This document shows positions 19,101 to 27,660 of a stretch of DNA of 49,715 nucleotides, in pieces. The notes below the pieces were generated by a model, which ran no database searches, was not told the DNA's origin, and worked only from the letters and a program-made list of their open reading frames with translations. Both the position numbers and the translations under genes were made by a program. Position 1 is the stretch's first letter; the number at the start of each line of letters is the position of its first letter. The stretch spans positions 1-49,715 of IMG/VR virus record IMGVR_UViG_3300024520_003663; one strand, 5' to 3'. This DNA comes from a virus.

Positions 19101-20802
19101 TGATGGCCAGCAGTATATAGATCGTACTACATTATATTCACTTAAGGACAAATTCATATATGATCAAAACACGTGTGAAGTATTAGAATCGACAGATGGT
19201 TCTTACTCTTATAAAAATGGTTCTATGCAAGGAGCTATAAGATTAGCATCTTCAAGCTCAGGGACAATTGTTGGCCAGGCAGATATAAATGGAAATCCTA
19301 CTAGATTTACTCAAGATATAACCATTGGACTTAACGGTCAGTATACACCTATACAATTTACGATAGGAGGTGACGTGTACTTAATAAGTGGTATTTCAAA
19401 TGTTATTAGTGATAGCCAACTAGAAGCAAGTTCTGTTACTATTAATGGTCTTCCGATAACTTTACCGTACTTTAGTTTAGCTAACTCAGTATTAAGGAAC
19501 GCAACTTATATAACTATAGGCGGTGGGTATGGAGCATATAATTCAATAATGGATAATGTTTCTTTTGCAGATATCTTCAGGGACGTTAATCTTGGTTCTC
19601 CAGATGTTGTATACGAAACTATAGACATAGATGGAAATCCAGTAAGAGACGATGATGATACTTTATCTCAAACATTTTCAATTGAGTTAAGAGCTCAAGA
19701 TGATATAATGAAGTCAGTATATTTAGGTATACTCCCAGATCAAAATAAGCCAACTGTATTTAATCTTATTGATGTTATTGGGTATGATCTAAGTTTGCAA
19801 AGAACACCAAGAATTTCACCAATAGGCAGACATTCTGGTTATTATGAACCGATTTCAAAAGATCTTGTGTTTTTCAGAGATCCATACTTAAACATTGACT
19901 TTGATAATGTCACAGGACTAACAAATACTTCGACTGGTGGTAGTATACCAGATGAAGATTATAAGCTTAAGGTTCTTGATCTTATGAGATATAAAAATAC
20001 CCAGTTCTACAGTGCAGACGAAAGTTTTGGGCAGATCAAGAATATGTTTTACCATAAAGTAAACGTTGAAGATTCATCAAGTGTTCTTGAGTTATCTCAG
20101 GATAGTGCATTCTTAAGTCTCTATCCTCTTGTTAATGAAGTAGGAATTGATTATAGAGATTTTTACATATTCTCTTCAAATTGGGAGCCTGGATATTTTA
20201 GAAAGAGTATTGATAAGACACAAGTCCAAAACATCATTGGCACAAGATCAATGACTGAAAAGAAATCATTCTTTGGAAGTAAGTACTTAAAAGTGCCACA
20301 AGAAATTAGCCTTGAAACTTTTACACTTGGCGCATTTAATGAAGCTGCTATAAGAGACTCTTCATTAGTTGATGGAACGTTTATGGTAAGAGAATTAGAT
20401 GTAAGTATTGAAATGTACTTATTTATTCAGAAGAGATTAATTGCTGAACTTGCACCAAATGTAAAAGCAACGTTCCAAAAGTATGTTAATCCACTTTATG
20501 GTTTTGGTAATGAAGAAACTCTTGACGATGATGTAGAAAAATATATCGTTCAAAATTTACTTAAACTATATAAAATCGACAGAATCGAATTATTTGAAAA
20601 GGCTGAAAGAGCAGAGGTACCAAATGATTATCAAACTGCTGAGCTTACTGATTTAGAAAAAGTTGAGTCTGGACTTAGTTTAACTGATAGCTTTTCATCT
20701 AAGATACTTAATACAAATCAATTCGATACACGCTTAATATATAACAAAAGGTTAGGGTACTCGGAATCATTTGGGTTCAACGTAGTCCTAGTTAAAAAGT
20801 AA
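16195..20802 (+). CDS. Giant virion protein (1535 aa)
   Basis: The largest gene in the window. It starts MAERLLDKASFSLVRTNPKL, is beta-rich and Tyr/Phe/Asn-rich throughout, and has no visible transmembrane or catalytic motif. Landmarks include 'MGMVAPLWLNEQVPNYFVIFRLDDP' style sheets at about 120, a Gly-rich loop near 551 ('FVGGGDNKG'), and a helical C-terminal region at about 1460-1500 ('VEKYIVQNLLKLYKIDRIELF'). It is six bases from the next fibre gene and probably co-transcribed with it from the box at 16171. A tail-fibre or baseplate-periphery role is likely. I recognise no T4 counterpart. Confidence 0.55.
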   Translation: MAERLLDKASFSLVRTNPKLTTNIKVVTNGDDIFLESFSANTELSSSTFKSFKVDAASTYDKDIYRFYQNGNFPKALAYDVYQQFRDTSVLSSYNSQYEMFYTSGTESINSEVYTENMGMVAPLWLNEQVPNYFVIFRLDDPASVNNIDALEPTDGQNDAQTSAKFSKFVLENCTAIKTFDLTGNSNIGKYIRNYREQNDFPIAPITATWRRDEPFLWNGISYKNGGFTSSGNFAYDDLVGKDSTIIQDDYFFTQGFQRNGVILANLLNMQFLFNDKYAPEYSVNRYFGLYVNEVEEGSIELSGEGFYKSTEPEQTPKIKTVTEVSDELNTELVLSNDRGIMIYGKDPQTITGYPTWQRVNEVESIFYVKDKLNEFHTIKKGGRWNEANDEVRLFDKKIDISLLTGYKKPDSFASATIIDPLAKATSSFKVLGEVTAGIAITFFDSGVQVGQVAANTTLTNGPGTFSDSFFNPTGTPQEIAIALTNAINNGIPSDDRYFKATYNDDTVYVQSLFGGSRFNRLSFDIDWVNYPNAQFETYPATSEATPSASFVGGGDNKGAQLKVKSGDESRFTMGNFVKSKGAYAQIGNYIPYLEEPILDPTGRTIGYRGVNDNVVITLDEGNIAVTSAGQVALYSDFRVSYGRFSMFQVRDLDFDFYSDLYSQNGELLYEETYYNQTIPGSEPLEYIGTSTNPNIREFYDEGGFAELIGLLREAQPDVEFDSIIASEYDRLEENFLKEQAVASRVIPYINKWGYLKDGKDTRNHPYRLNLSEAFAQNNFAPSKYDLGQRPLGFSHEWYYLSEFPPYFGQTAIENSWSYFENAPTDSIEPVSFPSTPYIPGTFQSITNNYFDEYFIADRFNVDNQITLIDRQLRYSRLRGGDSENFAEGFLRGVRIIAKQKALRSQKANFNAKKLSYVRNGSFNDYRFSVMMVPNEPGKPKTQVKFIKNEKWKTITMLVFLTIDEDCVTDGQQYIDRTTLYSLKDKFIYDQNTCEVLESTDGSYSYKNGSMQGAIRLASSSSGTIVGQADINGNPTRFTQDITIGLNGQYTPIQFTIGGDVYLISGISNVISDSQLEASSVTINGLPITLPYFSLANSVLRNATYITIGGGYGAYNSIMDNVSFADIFRDVNLGSPDVVYETIDIDGNPVRDDDDTLSQTFSIELRAQDDIMKSVYLGILPDQNKPTVFNLIDVIGYDLSLQRTPRISPIGRHSGYYEPISKDLVFFRDPYLNIDFDNVTGLTNTSTGGSIPDEDYKLKVLDLMRYKNTQFYSADESFGQIKNMFYHKVNVEDSSSVLELSQDSAFLSLYPLVNEVGIDYRDFYIFSSNWEPGYFRKSIDKTQVQNIIGTRSMTEKKSFFGSKYLKVPQEISLETFTLGAFNEAAIRDSSLVDGTFMVRELDVSIEMYLFIQKRLIAELAPNVKATFQKYVNPLYGFGNEETLDDDVEKYIVQNLLKLYKIDRIELFEKAERAEVPNDYQTAELTDLEKVESGLSLTDSFSSKILNTNQFDTRLIYNKRLGYSESFGFNVVLVKK

Positions 20803-20808
20803 AGGTAA

Positions 20809-23154
20809 ATGGCTATAACTATTAGAGAGCTGCTTGCGTCTGATACTATTTCAGGTGCAACTGACAAGATTAATTTTAATTTTGATCAACTCCTACTTAA
20901 CGGTGGTGGGCCAGCTGGACCTCCTGGTATTCAGGGCCCACCTGGACCAATCGGCGGACGAGGTATAAGAGGATCGATTTGGTATGAAGGTACGGGAGAT
21001 CCAAATACATTTCCACCTACACTTACACCTGAAGATGAAGACAACTATCTAAATTCTGATGACGGTTTTGTTTGGACTTATGTTGAAGCATCATTTACTT
21101 GGGTTATAACAGCTGTTAATCTTACTGGACCAATAGGACCTGCTGGAAGCGGTGGCAAATTTGCTGAGTATAATTCTAGTCAAACACCACCATACGGTAC
21201 TGCAGGAGATACGACGATCTACCCTGAAGAGATGGCAATCAGTGACAACCCGTTCAATCAGTCTGTAAGATCAACTTTGCTTGGTGGATTTCCAGAGCAA
21301 CCTGGGATGTTAGCAAACCCAGTTCCGGGTGGTACGTCAGTTGTACCACAAAGTATAGCTGAGTCAATAGTTATGCCAAACTTTACGCTATTTCTTCATC
21401 AATTTGATGCTAATGGAAAAGCAATTGTTTTTCATGGTGGAGATACTGCGCAGAATTTTGAACAAGGAGTTATAGGTAATCTTGCTAATATTGGTTTAGC
21501 TGAGGATGACACTCTAAACATAAGAGTACCAAAGGCACCTACATCGTCATCGACTACACCAGACTTAGATGGATTGCGAGTATTAACGCCAGAGCGTAAT
21601 CAGCACTTTCAGGCAGGCAAGAGAATATGGCTTCAAGCAGGAAACAGTAATATTCAATACGGACCTGGTGACCTTGCATCAGTATGGATAGAGGCAAAAA
21701 GAAATAATGGTGCTATAGCTAAACCTACCATAGAACTAAGAGTAGATGATATAGGTGCAGCTTATGAAGCTGAACTTAGATTAGGTGGTTATTTAACAGC
21801 TCCTACATCTTCTAACAACAGTGGCGACTTTTGGGTAGAGGCAGGTCTGATCGACATACTTAGCAATGGCACTACTACAGTGAACTCTGGCTCGGGCATA
21901 ACTATGAGCGCTACAAGTAATATAGTAGCAACATCAACTTCGGGTGATATAAGACTAAATGCTGCGTTCGGTGAGCTTTATACAACATCACAAACAGTAG
22001 ATGTCAATAGTACTACCAGTATTGACATAGACGCAGGCACTGATATTAACAATACAGCCGGAAATATTGGTAATTTCACAGCAACTAACAATGTAAACAT
22101 AGAATCTTTATCTGCAGATGTAAATATAGATTCTGCGATAGATATAAATTTAACTGCAAACGTTGACGTAAATATATTCGGGAGTTCGAATGTTAACATA
22201 GAGACTAAAACTGATGATGTTCATATCTTTACTGGTACCGGTAGTGGTGGAGATGTATTAATCGACACTAATAATGTTTCTTCACAGATTAAGCTTGAGA
22301 CTGATGGTGCTACTTCAAGAATACTACTTCAGACTAATACTGACAATTCACCTGTTTCATTAAGTACACTTGCATTAAGTGATATTACTTTAAACTCAGC
22401 TCAAGATATAGCACTTGGTGCTGCTGGGTTAGTGTCTTCATTAAGTTTGCTAAATACTGAAATATACTCTACTTCTAATATACTACTTGATACTGCAACA
22501 GTTGGCGGTGGTAACATATCACTATCGGCCGATACTGGTAGTATTTCTGCTATTACACAAAGTGGTTTAATTTATCTTCATTCAGTTACCTCTCCTGCTC
22601 TAATTATCGGTAATACTGCTGGTATGACTGCTTCGGGTGGTGATGTAAATATCTCGGCATCAGCAAATGTTAACATTACTGCTGAAACTGGAGTAAATGC
22701 AAGTACCGGTGCTACATTTGAACCTAGATTAGAGGTAGATGCATCAATTCATGCTGTTCACTCAGCACAACTTGTTGTAGCGTTAGACGAGAAAATATTC
22801 GGTTCAGGTGAATTTGATGAGGCATCACCTGGAAATTGGACTGAAATAAAGATAAATTGGACCCGCGTTGGTAATGTAGTAACTGGGTCCGGATTTGCTT
22901 TCGACTACGTCGGCCCTACAGGTTCGTCTATATTCAGTGCACCTATAATAGGACCAAATGGTATCGATAGACTTTACGGTACATGGCTTAAAAATCGTGC
23001 TACTGCAGTTGATCCAATACATTGGGGTCAACTTGAAGATCAAGGAGCACCACCAGTAAACTTTGATGTCTTGCCGTTAGAATTAGCAAGCGATGATGGA
23101 GGATTAGCGGTGGGGGATTCAATTAAATTTACATTTTCATATACTATAATATAA
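20809..23154 (+). CDS. Tail fibre protein with collagen-like segment and beta-helical repeats
   Basis: A 781-residue protein. Residues 1-28 share the anchor pattern of the gene at 8314. Then comes a Gly-X-Y stretch ('GPAGPPGIQGPPGPIGGRG', ~34-52), which in phage fibres forms a collagen-like triple helix, with a second short one near 'LTGPIGPAGSGG'. The middle section (~390-590) is a long run of short D/N/I/V repeats ('VNIDSAIDINLTANVDVNIF' type) expected to form a beta-helix or triple-beta spiral. The C-terminal ~120 residues, with 'NWTEIKINWTRVGNVVTGSG', look like a globular receptor-binding tip. Most likely a trimeric adhesin. Confidence 0.7.
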   Translation: MAITIRELLASDTISGATDKINFNFDQLLLNGGGPAGPPGIQGPPGPIGGRGIRGSIWYEGTGDPNTFPPTLTPEDEDNYLNSDDGFVWTYVEASFTWVITAVNLTGPIGPAGSGGKFAEYNSSQTPPYGTAGDTTIYPEEMAISDNPFNQSVRSTLLGGFPEQPGMLANPVPGGTSVVPQSIAESIVMPNFTLFLHQFDANGKAIVFHGGDTAQNFEQGVIGNLANIGLAEDDTLNIRVPKAPTSSSTTPDLDGLRVLTPERNQHFQAGKRIWLQAGNSNIQYGPGDLASVWIEAKRNNGAIAKPTIELRVDDIGAAYEAELRLGGYLTAPTSSNNSGDFWVEAGLIDILSNGTTTVNSGSGITMSATSNIVATSTSGDIRLNAAFGELYTTSQTVDVNSTTSIDIDAGTDINNTAGNIGNFTATNNVNIESLSADVNIDSAIDINLTANVDVNIFGSSNVNIETKTDDVHIFTGTGSGGDVLIDTNNVSSQIKLETDGATSRILLQTNTDNSPVSLSTLALSDITLNSAQDIALGAAGLVSSLSLLNTEIYSTSNILLDTATVGGGNISLSADTGSISAITQSGLIYLHSVTSPALIIGNTAGMTASGGDVNISASANVNITAETGVNASTGATFEPRLEVDASIHAVHSAQLVVALDEKIFGSGEFDEASPGNWTEIKINWTRVGNVVTGSGFAFDYVGPTGSSIFSAPIIGPNGIDRLYGTWLKNRATAVDPIHWGQLEDQGAPPVNFDVLPLELASDDGGLAVGDSIKFTFSYTII

Positions 23155-23158
23155 CATA

Positions 23159-23395
23159 ATGACAACTGAAGATCAAAAGAAACTTAATAGTTTCGTAAAG
23201 GAGTACAAAGAAATTCAATTCAACTTAGACCTAATGCAGAAGAGCATTAATAGTTTAGCTGAAAAGAGAGATAATTATATCTCAAGATTAGATATGATGA
23301 AAGATGAAGAACAAGAATTCTTAAAGCATATCATTGAAGAGTACGGTGAAACAGAAGTTACTCCAAATAAACTTGCACAATACATAGAAGAATGA
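23159..23395 (+). CDS. Small coiled-coil protein
   Basis: A 78-residue, highly charged and almost entirely helical protein ('LNSFVKEYKEIQFNLDLMQK', 'LAEKRDNYISRLDMMKDEE'). Its stop overlaps the next start (ATGA at 23392), implying translational coupling to the membrane protein downstream. Function unknown. It could be a chaperone for the fibre upstream or a partner of the lysis candidate downstream. Confidence 0.55.
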   Translation: MTTEDQKKLNSFVKEYKEIQFNLDLMQKSINSLAEKRDNYISRLDMMKDEEQEFLKHIIEEYGETEVTPNKLAQYIEE

Positions 23396-24231
23396 ATCCT
23401 TTAATATTCACTAAAATCATTGCTTGGTTTGCTGATCCTAAAAATCGGCAACTTATAAGCATTGGTATTATAGCCGCACTTATCATAATGCTTATGGTAA
23501 CGTGTGGTAGAGTGAGTAATTTAAAAGGAGCAGTTAAAGCTGAGAAGAAAGAAACTCAACGGGTAAGTAATAATTGGGAAGCATCTATGGACTCTGTCAA
23601 AATGGCTCTTAATAAGAACGGTGAACTTGTAGGTACGATTTCTGGATATGACATAAAGCTCAACGAACTTGAAAGTGATTATGAAGAACTTCTTGGTGCA
23701 TATAATATTGAAAAGAATAAGCCGCCTGTAACTATAACTGAAACAGTCACTGAAGTAAGAGATACTACGATTTATGTAGATGCTGCTATTGTTGGAGATA
23801 GTCTTATTTCAGTTTCTGATAGTGCTGTGTATAGTACTACTAATTGGAGATACTTGTCTGGAACGATTCCATTTGCTATAGATACTGCTTTAAATAAGAT
23901 CAATCTTGGTCAAAGTATATTTAACTTAGAACAATCAATGACCCTCCAGACTGTCCTTACAAGAGATAAGAAAACTGGAAAAATACAGATCAATGTTACG
24001 ACAGCTTATCCTGGTGTTACCTTTCCAAGTATTCAAGGTGCTGTAATTCAAGATGATAAAGAAAATGCTAAAGTGCTAAGACAAGCTCGGAAGGAATTTT
24101 CAGTCGGAGTAAATGTAGGATATGGTGCAATGCTTAATCTTATGGATATAAATAGAATAGGAATAGCACATGGTCCTTATGTTGGAGTTGGATTGAATTA
24201 CTCTCCAAAGTGGGCACAGTGGGGAAAATAA
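23392..24231 (+). CDS. Membrane-anchored periplasm-spanning protein, possible spanin
   Basis: A 279-residue protein. Residues ~21-38 ('LISIGIIAALIIMLMVTC') are a clear hydrophobic segment ending in Cys38-Gly, so it is either a transmembrane anchor or a poor lipobox. Then come a charged coiled-coil stretch (~45-110) and a beta-rich middle. The end, 'FSVGVNVGYG...GPYVGVGLNYSP', has the alternating Gly/aromatic strands seen in outer-membrane hairpins of Bacteroidota and their phages. A protein reaching from the inner to the outer membrane is the layout of a unimolecular spanin. No holin or endolysin is visible beside it, which weakens the lysis assignment; a host-surface or structural role is the alternative. 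Confidence 0.45.
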   Translation: MNPLIFTKIIAWFADPKNRQLISIGIIAALIIMLMVTCGRVSNLKGAVKAEKKETQRVSNNWEASMDSVKMALNKNGELVGTISGYDIKLNELESDYEELLGAYNIEKNKPPVTITETVTEVRDTTIYVDAAIVGDSLISVSDSAVYSTTNWRYLSGTIPFAIDTALNKINLGQSIFNLEQSMTLQTVLTRDKKTGKIQINVTTAYPGVTFPSIQGAVIQDDKENAKVLRQARKEFSVGVNVGYGAMLNLMDINRIGIAHGPYVGVGLNYSPKWAQWGK

Positions 24232-24245
24232 AATAATTAAACGAT

Positions 24246-25601
24246 TTGGATTCATCTAGGTACATACAACTATCCGCGGATATTTTAGTCGAGTATATCT
24301 ATACTGACCAGGCTAACCCTGCTACTTACAATACAGCTGGGTTTCCAATTGAAATAATGCGAGATGGTTATACTGATGGCTCTTATCTTTGGAACGCTGC
24401 GAGTGTAGTAAGCACAATGGGAAACAGTAGAGATCGTTCTGCTGCGTCTATTAATGCAAACAAAACAGAATCAGTAAGTCTTAATAGTAGCTTTGGAGTT
24501 CCGTATAACGATTACGATTCTCAGTTTACTGATACTCCCCAATTAGTACAATCATTCTCACCTCAGATAGATGTTGAATATGACACTGTAAGAGTTTACT
24601 TTACAGCAGGATATAGCTTTGACGATTACGATGGACTGATATTTGAAATTCTAACTAATCGTAGAGATGGTATAGAATTGAATTTAGCTTCTATCAATTA
24701 TCTACGAACTGATACTCCACTTCTTGTAGCTGAACCGTTCTTATTAGCAAGTAAGTTATATAGTACGTACATTGAATTTAAAGTACCTGCATTGTTCTAT
24801 ATGAATAATGCATTTAATCAATCAGATCCTAACGGACTTGGTTTTAGATTAACTGAAGGTGCAGGATTTATTGGTACACCGTCTATTTCTATAAGAGCTA
24901 ACGGAATAACTGCAACGACGGTTGAAAACAGCTATAGTTACTACGATGTTGAAGAAATAAACTCAGCATCGATTCTAAATAGAGATATTTATGATAACTT
25001 ATACGCTGAAGTTATCGAAGCACCAGACGGAGATTACTTTCAATTGTCTGGCCAAGTATTAGGTTCTACATTTGAGAACTTTATTCAAACACTTAATAGT
25101 AACAGTGGACCTTATGTAGTGTTCCACGAAATTACAATCACCGAGCAGATAGGAACTAATTTTGTTCAGACGAGCAATCAGGTATTTACACAGACTGGAC
25201 AATTTGATGAAGCTATTGACTTCAGACCAATCATTACAAATTCTGCAACCGCAATTAGCTTTGTGATAGATTATACGCTTAGACTTTATAATCGTCAAGA
25301 TAGTACTCAAATTATAAAGAAAGCAAGATTATCCAGTTTCGATGTAAAGAAATACGGAAGAAAGCTAATGAAGATAAATCTTGGCACTGTTCCTACTGTG
25401 GCGAGAGTTTATAATCAACTTCAACCAGATGACGGTAGACGAATAGTTATTACTGATTCTTCTTCAAATGCTGGAGAAGGTTCTGACAAGCAAGCTGAAA
25501 AGCTCGTAGTAAGAACTCGTTACATAACTTCATTCAGAGATAGGATGAATGTTAAAGCTGCAATATCACCTGCTACTGTAAAAACAATTACCGGAGAATA
25601 A
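24246..25601 (+). CDS. Virion structural protein (451 aa)
   Basis: The frame begins at a TTG (24246) giving MDSSRYIQLSADILVEYIYT; no better start precedes that conserved-looking segment. It is beta-rich with Asn/Ser/Asp-rich loops, and ends in a basic region ('KLVVRTRYITSFRDRMNVKA'). The stop shares one base with the next ATG (TAATG). It forms a tight trio with the coiled-coil protein and tail-tube-like protein downstream, suggesting a joint role in the tail or baseplate hub. No specific homologue recognised. Confidence 0.55.
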   Translation: MDSSRYIQLSADILVEYIYTDQANPATYNTAGFPIEIMRDGYTDGSYLWNAASVVSTMGNSRDRSAASINANKTESVSLNSSFGVPYNDYDSQFTDTPQLVQSFSPQIDVEYDTVRVYFTAGYSFDDYDGLIFEILTNRRDGIELNLASINYLRTDTPLLVAEPFLLASKLYSTYIEFKVPALFYMNNAFNQSDPNGLGFRLTEGAGFIGTPSISIRANGITATTVENSYSYYDVEEINSASILNRDIYDNLYAEVIEAPDGDYFQLSGQVLGSTFENFIQTLNSNSGPYVVFHEITITEQIGTNFVQTSNQVFTQTGQFDEAIDFRPIITNSATAISFVIDYTLRLYNRQDSTQIIKKARLSSFDVKKYGRKLMKINLGTVPTVARVYNQLQPDDGRRIVITDSSSNAGEGSDKQAEKLVVRTRYITSFRDRMNVKAAISPATVKTITGE

Positions 25602-26434
25602 TGGCAAGCATTGAAACAAACATATCAGTTGGCAGTAAACAAGCTGAAGTTTACAAAGAGTTTAAAGCTACTTCAGTAAATGAACAACCACTACCTATGG
25701 GTGATGGTACAATACGAATAAGCCCATTTGATGATTACTTTCTGTTTACACTATATGAAGATACGAGTGGCGAAGATACACCAATAGATCTTTCTAACGT
25801 AGGAGTAATAAACATTTCTTTTATTGGAGAAAATACGGAAATAAAGATTCCGTACTATACAAATGTAAAAGAATTGGACTTATCTCAAGGCCAAGTAATA
25901 TTTAGAATAAGTGCTGAAGAAAGTAAAAAGATACTTAAATTAGACAATGATAATTTTTACATATCTTCCCAGGGCGTAAGTCCTGAAGGTGATGCATCAG
26001 ATGAATCTGTACTATATACTGGAAAGTTTTTAACACTTACTGACGATGCTAGGCAATCACTGACATCCCAGATCGAAGCATTAACTAAGAAATATACTGA
26101 AGAAGTTGCTAAACTTAGAACCGAAGCTTCATTGCTTAAAACCGAACGAAGTGATTTAGCTCAACAAGTTGCAGAGCAAGACGTAACGATAGCTGCATTA
26201 AAAGCATCTAACTTAGAAATGTCAAATACTATTTCATCTCTTACTACTGAGAATGAATCTCAAGATAGCACAATAGGAACAGTTCAAAATAATGCAAGGG
26301 AAGCTCAGAAGAGAGCACAAAATGCACAAAATAAAGCAGGACAGACTTCTGCGGTGCAGAATAAACAGAAAGGCAAAAAAGATAAAGCAACAGTTGCTGT
26401 CGCAGCTGCCGCTCTACAAAGGACAACAATTTAA
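25601..26434 (+). CDS. Structural protein with beta N-domain and long coiled-coil tail
   Basis: A 277-residue protein. Residues ~1-150 form a beta domain with the feel of baseplate upper-protein N-domains ('IRISPFDDYFLFTLYEDTSG', 'LSQGQVIFRISAEESKK'). Residues ~155-240 are a heptad coiled coil ('LTSQIEALTKKYTEEVAKL'), followed by an Ala/Gln/Lys-rich basic tail ('AREAQKRAQNAQNKAGQ', 'KQKGKKDKATVAVAAAAL'). It shares overlap bases with both neighbours. It may be a baseplate or tail-fibre adaptor, or a tape-measure-like helper; the length is far too short for a tape measure itself. Confidence 0.5.
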   Translation: MASIETNISVGSKQAEVYKEFKATSVNEQPLPMGDGTIRISPFDDYFLFTLYEDTSGEDTPIDLSNVGVINISFIGENTEIKIPYYTNVKELDLSQGQVIFRISAEESKKILKLDNDNFYISSQGVSPEGDASDESVLYTGKFLTLTDDARQSLTSQIEALTKKYTEEVAKLRTEASLLKTERSDLAQQVAEQDVTIAALKASNLEMSNTISSLTTENESQDSTIGTVQNNAREAQKRAQNAQNKAGQTSAVQNKQKGKKDKATVAVAAAALQRTTI

Positions 26435-26991
26435 TGTTTTTAAGTTCACGAAGTAATCAGTTTAGGTTTAACTTTCCTAGAAAATTTATACCTCAGCATA
26501 TAGTTGATAAGTACAAACCAGTCCTTACTAGGATTCCTGGGAGTATGATCAAAGAACCGATTGATGCTTTCAATTATGGCATACAATCTATGAGTCTTCC
26601 CGGACCGTCTTTTGACCCAGTTACTCAGAATGATAGACCAGGATTTACTAGAAATTTTAGATCTGCTGAACCTACACAAGAGTTGTATGACAAGAACCTA
26701 ACTGTTACTATGCAATCATTCGATGGATTTTTCAATTATTGGATGGCAATTGAAATATACGAATACTATTACGGCTTAAGTGGTGATGATCCTTGGGTTC
26801 CTGAAGGTACAGGTATTCAAATGTTAGATGGTGAAGGTAATGTTTTCGTTACCGCTAAACTTCAACAAATGATAATGACAAGTGTAGGTGGCTTAGATTT
26901 AAACTTTAGTAGTAACACAGTTGATTTTCAGACTTTTGATATAAACTTTACGTATAACATACTTGACATAAACTATGGCTATTTGTCTTAA
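26434..26991 (+). CDS. Tail-tube-like protein (gp19/gp48/gp54 fold)
   Basis: A 185-residue protein. 'RFNFPRKFIP', 'IQSMSLPGPSF', 'LTVTMQSFDGFFNYWMAIEI' and the ending 'VDFQTFDINFTYNILDI' follow the order seen in contractile tail-tube proteins: a strand, a 'sLPgp' turn, a strand before a Trp helix, and a final F-x-V-x-(F/L)-x-Y strand. Length is close to T4 gp19 (163 aa). Because it sits with baseplate genes rather than beside a sheath gene, it could be the tube initiator or baseplate-tube junction protein rather than the main tube subunit. Confidence 0.5.
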   Translation: MFLSSRSNQFRFNFPRKFIPQHIVDKYKPVLTRIPGSMIKEPIDAFNYGIQSMSLPGPSFDPVTQNDRPGFTRNFRSAEPTQELYDKNLTVTMQSFDGFFNYWMAIEIYEYYYGLSGDDPWVPEGTGIQMLDGEGNVFVTAKLQQMIMTSVGGLDLNFSSNTVDFQTFDINFTYNILDINYGYLS

Positions 26992-27012
26992 TCAATATAT
27001 AATATATACAAC

Positions 27013-27366
27013 ATGGAAACCTATAAAGAGTATCTAGAAAGTAACACAGATGAAGCTTTATTTAACCAAGCACTTCATGAGTCTGTTGACTTGACAGATG
27101 AACAAGAAGAAGTCATAAACTCAATAGTCGAAAAGATTTTGACTGAAGATGCGAACGGCCGAGACTTAGAAGAAGTAATGGAAGAATTAGTCAATGAAGG
27201 AATTCTTGGTTCAATTTTCGGTGGACTTACTGGATTTGCACTCGGAAAAACTGTAGGTAAGATAATTGCTAAAGTGCTAGGAATTGATAAAGGTGTATTG
27301 TATGATCTTCTTACGAGTAGATTGGTAGGAGCCGCACTTGGCTCAGCGTTAGGAAAAAAATTATAA
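27013..27366 (+). CDS. CTS-type internal protein with glycine-zipper hydrophobic tail
   Basis: A 117-residue protein starting METYKEYLESNTDEALF, the copy here most like T4's MKTYQEFIAE. Candidate cleavage sites are Y-L-E-S and L-H-E-S. An acidic helical middle ('LTDEQEEVINSIVEKIL') leads into a C-terminal ~50 residues with small-residue spacing, 'GILGSIFGGLTGFALGKTVG' and 'LVGAALGSALGKKL', typical of glycine-zipper membrane-inserting helices. I infer a head-packaged protein that may enter the host membrane on ejection. An AT-rich ATATATAAT stretch just upstream could be its promoter. Confidence 0.6.
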   Translation: METYKEYLESNTDEALFNQALHESVDLTDEQEEVINSIVEKILTEDANGRDLEEVMEELVNEGILGSIFGGLTGFALGKTVGKIIAKVLGIDKGVLYDLLTSRLVGAALGSALGKKL

Positions 27367-27368
27367 TC

Positions 27369-27656
27369 ATGAGAAACATAAAGTATAAATTTAAAGATTT
27401 TTTAGCAGAGGGACAAATATCTGAAGGCTCTTTATCTAATGAAGTAGATAAAGCAGTAGCCCACGTCGAAAAAATGAGAGGGAATGGGATAAACATAAGT
27501 GATTATGGTTTAGAAGATGTAGCTGATCATATTGACTCATATAGTAGTGGACGCGAGATAATCTATACGTCCAAAACAATTAAAGCATTTAAAGCATTGC
27601 TTAAAGCAATGTCTGATGACGAGATTGCAAATAATCAATGGAACGATAAAAACTAA
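27369..27656 (+). CDS. CTS-type internal protein, 95 aa
   Basis: Starts MRNIKYKFKDFLAEGQISEG. L-A-E-G and I-S-E-G both match the prohead-protease pattern, so the leader could be cut twice. The remainder is a charged helical domain ('NEVDKAVAHVEKMRGNG', 'IKAFKALLKAMSDDEIAN'). It begins two bases after the glycine-zipper protein and ends four bases before the next CTS gene. No known family recognised. Confidence 0.6.
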   Translation: MRNIKYKFKDFLAEGQISEGSLSNEVDKAVAHVEKMRGNGINISDYGLEDVADHIDSYSSGREIIYTSKTIKAFKALLKAMSDDEIANNQWNDKN

Positions 27657-27660
27657 CATA

